Shown: positions 27,801 through 36,800 of the stretch, piece by piece
Numbering within the stretch: the first letter of the stretch is position 1
Layout of the letters: each line of letters begins with the position of its first letter
The notes under the pieces: model-generated
Told to the model about the DNA's origin: nothing
What the model saw: the letters and a program-made list of their open reading frames with translations, nothing else
The model's database searches: none
Assembly: GCF_000003815.2 (NCBI RefSeq)
Contig: NC_049981.1
Span: 21,275,645-21,339,644, forward strand
Source: Branchiostoma floridae
Lineage: Eukaryota; Chordata; Leptocardii; Amphioxiformes; Branchiostomatidae
Reading direction: 5' to 3'
DNA: 64,000 nucleotides
Made by a program: the position numbers and the translations under genes

Positions 27801-30800
27801 GCTCTTCTTAAAATCTATCTCTAGGAGAACTGGTCGGCCTGGAGTGGCACTCGCACAGTTCACGGATACAGGAGTAAACTTGCCAGGTGGAACCTACACA
27901 TACAACTCCACTATAGCGGACGGGAAATGGCACCACCTGTGTGCAGCTCAGGACAAGGAGACCGGCGTGTGGAAGGCCACGCAGAATGGAAAAACCTTTG
28001 CCAGTGGCACTGTCAGTCAGACATTTGGAAACAGGTAACGTTGTCTTAGGATCATGGAACTGTACCGATGTTGATCTTTTAGATAAGAAACACTCGTTCA
28101 CCTTTATCTGCAGGGTAACCTGTATCCAGTGAAACTTTTTTTTCATAAGACCATAGGCTACTTGTAGTTTGCATTATTTGAGGTTTTGGACATTGTATAC
28201 CAAGATTGAAGTTACAGTTCCAGCAGAGTTTTATCGGAGTGAGATTATGACAGGTCCAACTCAGTCCTGTTATTCTCATCCAGAGTGCAAGTCGTTCTAG
28301 GAGACTTCAATGACACAACGCCGCCCTACCTCCGTGGTGAGATCACACAAACCAACCTGTGGAACCAAACTCTGACTGACCAAAAGATTAAAAATTTGTG
28401 GGAGACAAAAGAGAGCTCGGTGGGCACAGCTCTGCCATGGGTGGCATTCGATGATCCCAGAGTAACAAAAGGCAGCCTCCGAGTGCCCCGACCATCACTG
28501 GGTGGGTCCACAAGCTGTCCACGGGGGCTGACAGGGCCTATTTGTCAACGTGCCATTGGTAGGTGGAATATGAACTGCTTCAGGTAGTAGCTTTATGACA
28601 TTATTTTGGGACTTTGCTGTAGAATGCTGCTTTGTCTTGAGATGTATAGAAAATGTCTTGAGATCATTTTAAAGAATCTGGAGACTAAATGAAAAATCTT
28701 AAGATTGCTGTGAAAATCTCAAGATTGTGCTGAAAAAAATCAAGATTGTGCTGAAAAAAATCAAGATTGTGCTGAAAAAACTCAAGATTGTGCTGAAAAA
28801 ACTCAAGATTGTGCTCAAAATCTCAAGATTGTTTCTGGAGATCTCAAAATTGTCTAAAAAAAAACTTGGGATTAACCACAAAATCTCGTGATTTTTTTAA
28901 TTTCTAATGAGATGTTAAGATCCCTGCCGGGGTTTAGTATGATCCAATGTGTAACAGGTGTTTTTTTTCCAAATATCAGATATGTACCTAGCTGTGAACA
29001 GTCCAAAATAATCAGCTTAGTCCAATAATAATCTGCTTGCGGCACAGGGCTCTAGTCAGCCAGCCAGCCGTCAGCCAGCCAATTCCCATTGTCGCGAAAA
29101 CACTATTCCAGGAGTTAGAGAGACTGAACTGAGACCTTGAAAAATGGGTTTTAATGAGATTATCGTATGCGAAAGGGCACCGACACACATTATCAACAAT
29201 CATAACAATAGCAAAACAAACAGTGTGTGGCTTTTACGGCCGTGGACGGCGTCCCCAAGCAGCCTGTAGCTTCCACCAAGGAGCTTTTATCAGATTTTTG
29301 TCCGTCAAAGTTGACGGATTGGTTTTAAAATTTTTCCGTCACACGCAGCAAATTTCCGCCAATTGACAGATAAACGGACGCTGGCTAGAGCCCTGTTGCG
29401 GCATCTTTATAGCATTTCTGAGTTGTTTTGAAATGAATTGTAACCTTATGTACAGTACTTGTTTGTTTTATTTGTGTGACGCAGGGTCCCACTGAAAGCA
29501 GTGTTAATCACTGAGAGGGCAACCTTGGGTAAAAATGACAGAAAAAAATGAAATGAATTGAATAACAGTTATTTCCATCACCCTGCAGACAAGACAGCCC
29601 CCAGAGTCACTTCCTGTCCTGGTGCAAGTACGGTCAACACTGACACCGTTCTGGCTTCCGGCCTTTCTTGGCCACAGCCAGAATTCGATGAGGCAGATGT
29701 AAGGATTCAAGCTTCTCACAGAGAAAGTGAGTACAGTCATTTGTACAGATCTTGTACAAATGGTGTGATATGCCGAAGGCCAGTTATACCAGCTTATATA
29801 TAGATACAGACAGATCTATTGGCACCATGTAGTTCCATGTAGTCATTATGTTTTCCCTGATAAGGAAACCATTTTTCTTGCTGGTGTGTTCTTTGCCTTT
29901 CTTTTTAGTTTGAAAGGCAATGATCAGAGCTTAGAACTGCCATGAATGTATGGTATAGTTTTGCAAGTAGCCTGGCTAAGAAGAGGGAAAATGTTTTGCA
30001 TAATTTTGCATGAATTTGGCCAGAACTTGGCATAAAAATCTATGAACTACAGCATCAAAATCTACAAGATATGGCAACAGGCTCTACTTTTACCATTGAC
30101 ACTATCTTTCCTTCTCTTCCAGATCAGACCTTCACATGGGGAACATACCCAGTCAGCTACGTGGCCACAGACAGCAGCAACAATGCAGCCGTGTGCAGCT
30201 TCAACCTTCATGTCACGCGTGAGTAACAAATATTGTAATTTCTTGGATAGGATAAGCCCAGTCTGCATATTATATTCCATGGCAATCCAACCTTACCTTT
30301 TTCAGTTTTTAGTTTATAGGAAAAAAATGCTGAACTGGATATCAACGCAGTACCATTATAGTCTTTGGGACAAATTAATGCTAGACACACATTGTCATGG
30401 AGTATGGTGACATAAAAAAAGCCATTTTCTATCATGTCTGACCCCCTTCTATGAAGATATTACAGATATTAAAAGACTACAATGAGAGTCCAAGGAAAAG
30501 CTTTAAGAATGAACCATCAGAAATTAAACATCAAAAATGAAAAAAAAATCCAAATTTACTGGTTAAAGTGTAGTATAAAAATATAAGTAACAGAGGAATA
30601 TGATTGACATTACCCAGCTGGTCGGTGTGAAGAGTTGGCTGCCCCCAGGAATGGCCGAGCTGACTGCCAGCGCTGGTCTGGAGGTCTGGTCTGTAATGTG
30701 TCCTGTAACACCGGGTACAGCTTCTCACAGCCAACACAGCCCTTCTACACATGTGGGCCTGAGGGATTGTATGATGTCAACCAGCCGAGTGTGCCATTCC

Positions 30801-33800
30801 AAACACCAAACTGTGCAAGTAAGTCCTCATCAGCAGTGCTATTCTATTCTATTCTATTCTATTCTATTCTATTCTATTCTATTCTATTCTATTCTATTCT
30901 ATTCTATTCAGTAGTATAATGATTTGTGAAAATTATTCTATTCTTTTCTGTTCTATTCTTTAATTCTATTATGTTCTTTTCGATTGTATTTTGTTCTTTC
31001 CATTGCATTCCTAAATACCTCTTTGGCATTTTCCATGCGCCTGATTTTGATAGCCATGTCCATAGACTTGAATTTGGTACTGAAAACTGTTTTGGATAGA
31101 GAGAACTGACCAGTCTTTGCTGCTGAAGGCTTTCAACACACAGACATGTCCTTGGTGCTGAAAACTGTTTTAGATAGAGGGAACTGACCAGTCTTTAGTG
31201 CTGAAGGCTTTAAACACACAGTGGACAGACCTGTCCTTCGTACTAAATGCTATTAAACATAGGGAACAGCTCTGTCTTACATGGGAGACTTTGAGGGACT
31301 TTATTTGAAAATACATTTGTGACGTTCCCTAGTGCACATGTACATGGTACATTTGTACATGGAAATGCTAGTTACAATGAGAATTTGGTGTTTGAAATTT
31401 CTTTAAAATTTGCGACAATTTTTTCCTGACAAATTCTTGTGTCTTATCTCCACAGGAGCAAGGGAGGCAGAAACTGGAATCCGATTTGTTCGGCTGAACT
31501 TCGACAACGAACCGTGTACACCGGCCAATCAGAGGAAAGTTTTGTACAAGGTTGCAACCAAGTTGGACGAGTTGCACAGAACCTTTAACGTCTGTGCTCC
31601 TTTTGATGCTTCATCAGGGCTGAACAACACATTTTCTAACATCAGCTGTGATGTAACCCGCCTGCATGCTGTTTGTAAGTCGGACGTCGAGGGAATTTTA
31701 CAGCAGCAGGGCATGGAACGCGTCAAGCGTCAGTCTACTACAGGTGTAAGCACGACTGGAAGTCTACCAGTTCAAGGGTGGGTTTGTTTGTTTGAACCTT
31801 TGTTTATTCCTGAAAGCTCAAATCGGCCTGCAGGCAACTTTTCCATTGAGGTCAATCATCTGGTTGTAAACTTTGTGTAAAAAGTGGTGGTCTCCTTACT
31901 ACGTGGTGCTCAAACCATGTTAGCTTTCTTGCTGGAAAGGCTTTGATGATGGATTGCTCTGTCCCAAGTTATGCTCTTATTTTGTCAGCAAATGTGGAAT
32001 ACTTCAATCTTTATGTGGATGCCATTGGTAAATTTTTTGGGAATAATATGTTTACAATATCAGATATCAGAATTTAGAACAGAATTTGGACTTGATTTTG
32101 TTATTATGTTTATTATGTATTTCATCATACATTTCTTAGTTTTCATTACATTACTTATAATTATCCCATATGATATTACACATTGTATCATGTTTGTTAC
32201 CTGGGCCCCCTTGGAAATCAGCAAAAATGCTAAAGGGACTACCCAGTAGTCCACAAAATGAAATGAATAATAGATAGATAAATAGATTTTGATTGTTCTT
32301 CTGTAGGCCAAATGTTACTGCTGCCCTGGGCAGTTTAGTAGGATCCAGCCAATCTGACCCAGCTGGGTGCTGACCCTGACACAGCACTGCTGACATCTGG
32401 ACTCAGCTGTCCTGCTGGCCAGGTGCTGCTGAACTCTGCATGTGGTAGGTTGAATATTCCTTCACTTTTGATTCTAAATGATAATTTATGATCTAAATTA
32501 TAATTCATAGCATGAAGATCATCACCAGTGCACTGGACAAACATTTCACCGTCTGTCAAAAAATCCTGAACCTCATGACATGAAACAAAACTATTTTGCA
32601 CTCCTCAAAAATGAAAAAAATGAATTACAACATGGGCTCCCAAACAGTGAGTGAGTGAAAAATTTAAAGCTGGAGACAACCCTGCTACATGTATACAAGT
32701 CACCAAATTGTTTTACCAGTGAACAGCAACTGATGTAACCCTCTATTATCTTTGTTTTAAAGTGGAGTGTTCCATTGGAACCTACTACAGTACCGGGGTG
32801 TGTCTGTCATGTCCAAAAGGCACCTATAATGATGCTGAAGGACAGCTAGCCTGTAAGGACTGTCCCACAGGAAAGACAACTGCCACTACAGGAGCCACAA
32901 CATCTACTCAGTGTATTAGTAAGTGTTTATGAATTTATTTACCTGAAACATTCATTATTCTGAGGATGATAGGCAACAAAGATACCAATTGCAAATTGTG
33001 GTTAAATGTTACTAGAAATTTTTTCTTTACCTTGATCATTTCTATGCAGTCTTCATGTAGAAGGCAACAGTGACTGTCATAAAAACTTGGCTGATGTTAC
33101 CAGAAAACATCTCCATTCAAACTTGAACAGCAAGGCCCTTGTATGACCAAACCTGTACCAGTAATACATTGCCAACACAGACATGGACAAGGTCCTGCTC
33201 AAGTACACCAAGTGAAATGAGCTGCACAAAGGGGAACTGTGTACAAAGTAATGTCAAGGGATGCTTTGTGTAATAACTAAATAAAGGAAATTAAATGAGA
33301 CAGGGGAAATTCTACAGCATCCAAAGTCAAACTTTATTTCTCAATCAACTTATGGGCTGAATTGCATTCATTTGATTTTTTCAACACTTGTTATAACACT
33401 TAAGTAATTTAAGATAAGCAGAATAAAACAATATTAAATATAAAATCTTAGAATCTATCAACATCAGCAGTTCGATACACACAAAAATTACACAAAAAGC
33501 TGAAGATATTATAGGATATTCTGAAGCTGTAGGTATCATATCCCTGACATCACCCTACCCATTTGTTTTCAGCAACATGCCAGGCAGGTTCCTACTGGAA
33601 TGGCAGCAGCTGTGTCGCCTGTGAGAGGGGAACGTACCAGGATGACATGGGGCAGCTGTCCTGCAAGTCTTGTCTGGCTTTCAACCAGGGCACTACTGCC
33701 ACTGCAGGGGCGACATCTTCAGCAGCCTGTCTGGGTGAGTATGGTACAGATTAAGCCTGGGTACCATCCGGATAGTAGTTTGGTCCAACATTTATTATAC

Positions 33801-36800
33801 ACTATAATTATGTATTACTCAGTATAGGCTAGTTAGTTGGTAAAAACTAGAAAGACGGTAAGGGAGATAGAAATAAGGAGGGAAAGTTAGAGATCATGCC
33901 ACCAATGCTTTAATATATAGTATAATAACTATAACATACAGTAGGTGGCGGGATATTTGGTTTAGACCACCACTCAAGTTGTGGCTTAAGTTGGTTTAGT
34001 CTGACCACCAACTCATACAAGTCAGTCATGTTGGAAATAGATTCATCAAGTATGTTGCTGCAAATTTATGATGCCTCTGAAATGTTCTCTTCAGCAGTTT
34101 TACTACTGAACTGACACTTGTACAATTGTTGTGCAATAAAGTTATGTTATGTCACACACTCTGACTGAATTACTGTTCTGTTACAGCCTGTCCCACTGGA
34201 GAGGAGCTGAAGCCTGACGGCTCATGCCAGCCCTGCCCCAAAAACTCCTACCGGGAGAACCAGAACCTGGCAGCATGCACCCCGTGTGCATCAGGCTTCC
34301 TCACTGTCAGCTCAGGGAGTTCTAAGGCATCAGATTGTTATCAAGGTAGGAAATACAAGTACATGATTGCATAACGTTAGTAACCAGAAATCCTGCAACA
34401 GATTTGTCTGAAAAATATTACCCTCTTATAAAACACTTTGTAAATCATATTTGTAGTCAGCATGTTAACTAAATAAACTCTGCATGGATTGCTATGTAGG
34501 TATGCAAAGGTCAAAGTTAAGAATGGGCCTCCTGGTTGCTTTTGTTTGTACTGCAACAAAACTTCTGGTTTAGATATCTCATGTTCTGGACCAGCCATGG
34601 CTGATTTTTCTTGTGCTCAGAAAGGAGTGACATAAGTTTGGGCACCCTAGCTGCTTGGTCAGTTACTGCAGGGACATTTTTGTTGAAATCTTTAAAAGCG
34701 GATAATCATACGATTCCTAGAAAAGAACGGCAGATATTCACGATTTTTAAATGCTTTCACCGGATTACAATCATGTTTCTTTGGTTCTCCCACATGTGAG
34801 CACTGGTTCAGGTTGTGGTCGTTTTATTTGCAGACATCAATGAGTGCACATCAGGGGGAGTGGACCCGTGTCTGACCTACAATGGAGTCTGTCAGGACCT
34901 GCCTCAGGGCTACAGGTGTACATGTAACCCTGGGTTTGTCAACGATGGAGACACCAGGTGTAAAGGTGAGATTTGGAACACTACTGTTGTGCGTTGAGTG
35001 GAAACCCCCACTAGTATGTTGAATGGTAGGATCCAGAGGGGGTCAGAGAGATGGAAAGTAGGTCAGACATGCTGGAGTCTGGAGGGGAGATCCAGAGAGG
35101 TGAGAGGCACTCCTGGAGGGAGTCAGGGGGAAGTTGGCCATGTGCATTGAGAGATGAAGAATAAAATGGACTATATCTAGATCGTGTGTCTTGTGAACTT
35201 GATTGCAAACCTTACAACAGTTACTACTTTTTATGTTAACCCTATCCAGATTGGGCTTTTTTGGCATTCCCTGGCCTGGAGGGGGTAATAATTTCGTGAT
35301 TTTTAGAAACCTGTTGATATGGCAACATGAAAAAATATAATCTTACCCTAGGCCCTGTTTTTTGTCAATTGTTGCCAACAATATTCTAGGAAAAGTCACC
35401 AAGCCATGTCTGGATAGGGTTAAAAGTATGAGTAATGTTTTTTTGTAGGTCTAATTATTGCAAGTTCATGTAACATAAATATAACTACAAAAACCACATT
35501 TTTGGAATACTGGATGATTCTGAAGGGAAAAAAGGACAAGAAGGCATAAGACATTGACTACATTTTTCACCCCCGCTTAGATGCCTGTGATGGATTCTGC
35601 CAGCGTGGCACCTGCAGCAAGTCCAGCACCCAGCAGCCAGTCTGCACCTGTCCAAGGGGCTTTCATGGCAACACCTGTGATAAGCGTGAGTGATTGATGC
35701 ACGTACGCACACACACACAGACACATACATACACACACACAGACACACACACAGACACAGTCCAGCACCCAGCAGCCTGTCAGCACCTGTCCAAGGGGGT
35801 TCCACGGCGACACCTGTGATAAACGTGAGCTCTCAGGTTTCAACACTGGTGCAAAGTGAGTCATTTGCCTTGCATTGATTCAGTACACTGTAGGTCGTGA
35901 GTTCGCTCCCTGGTCGAGTCATACCAAATACTTTAAGAATTGTACATAATACTTTTGCTGCTTAGCACTCAGCATTTGGGAAAGAGTATTAAATATTTTG
36001 AACACCCCTGCTGTAATGATTGCACAAAGTCCAGGTCTACAGAATGGAGATGGGTGCCACCCTATGCACCATTTGGTAGGGGAAGGACTTAAAACTTGAT
36101 ACCCAGACGTGTTGATATGTGTGCCATATAACTGTTACATTTCAACGTATGTTTCTGAAAGTACTAGTAAGTAATTGAAACTACTGTCCAGGGGAAATGT
36201 ATTTAAGCATTGTTGTTAGTATTTCCCTTCACTTGGACACTATTTACAGATTCTGAAGTCATCATTGCATTCAAATATTTTATGTAAATTGCAGGTCGTG
36301 AGCTGACTTCTGGAGAGATAGTTGGGATTGTGCTGGGTGCCATAGCTGGTCTTGTGCTGCTGATTGTGCTTCTGTACTGCTGTATAAAATGGTGAGATGG
36401 TGAAATATATCTTCAGATATCTGGAGGGAGGAAGTCGATTTAATAACATGATGCTTATTCAGAGGTTCTGTCAAAACTTCCTTGTCAATTACTATTATGA
36501 TGTATAGGAACAAAATATACAAAAAGACTTTTTTTTTACCGCTATGATGTTTTATAGTTTATATACACAGACTGGAATATCTATGGTGTGACGCAATTTA
36601 CAATGGTCAAGGTTTGAACTGTCTTGGGGTTTTCATCCTTGATATCCCCTTGTTTTCTGTAGGTTGCACACAAAAGGCAAAGAAGCTCGTAAGAAGCCTT
36701 ATGGCATGGAATCTAACTCTGATCTAATGTACGGAAAGCAAATGCAGGTGGAAGATTATGTGAGAAAAACTGGATCCGTCAGGTAAGAGAAGGAACCGTT

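Noticed and set aside
35485-35864. Minus-strand frames opposite the EGF exon
   Set aside because: Shadows of exon 48, its half copy and the CA repeat; Cys/Val runs come from the repeat.
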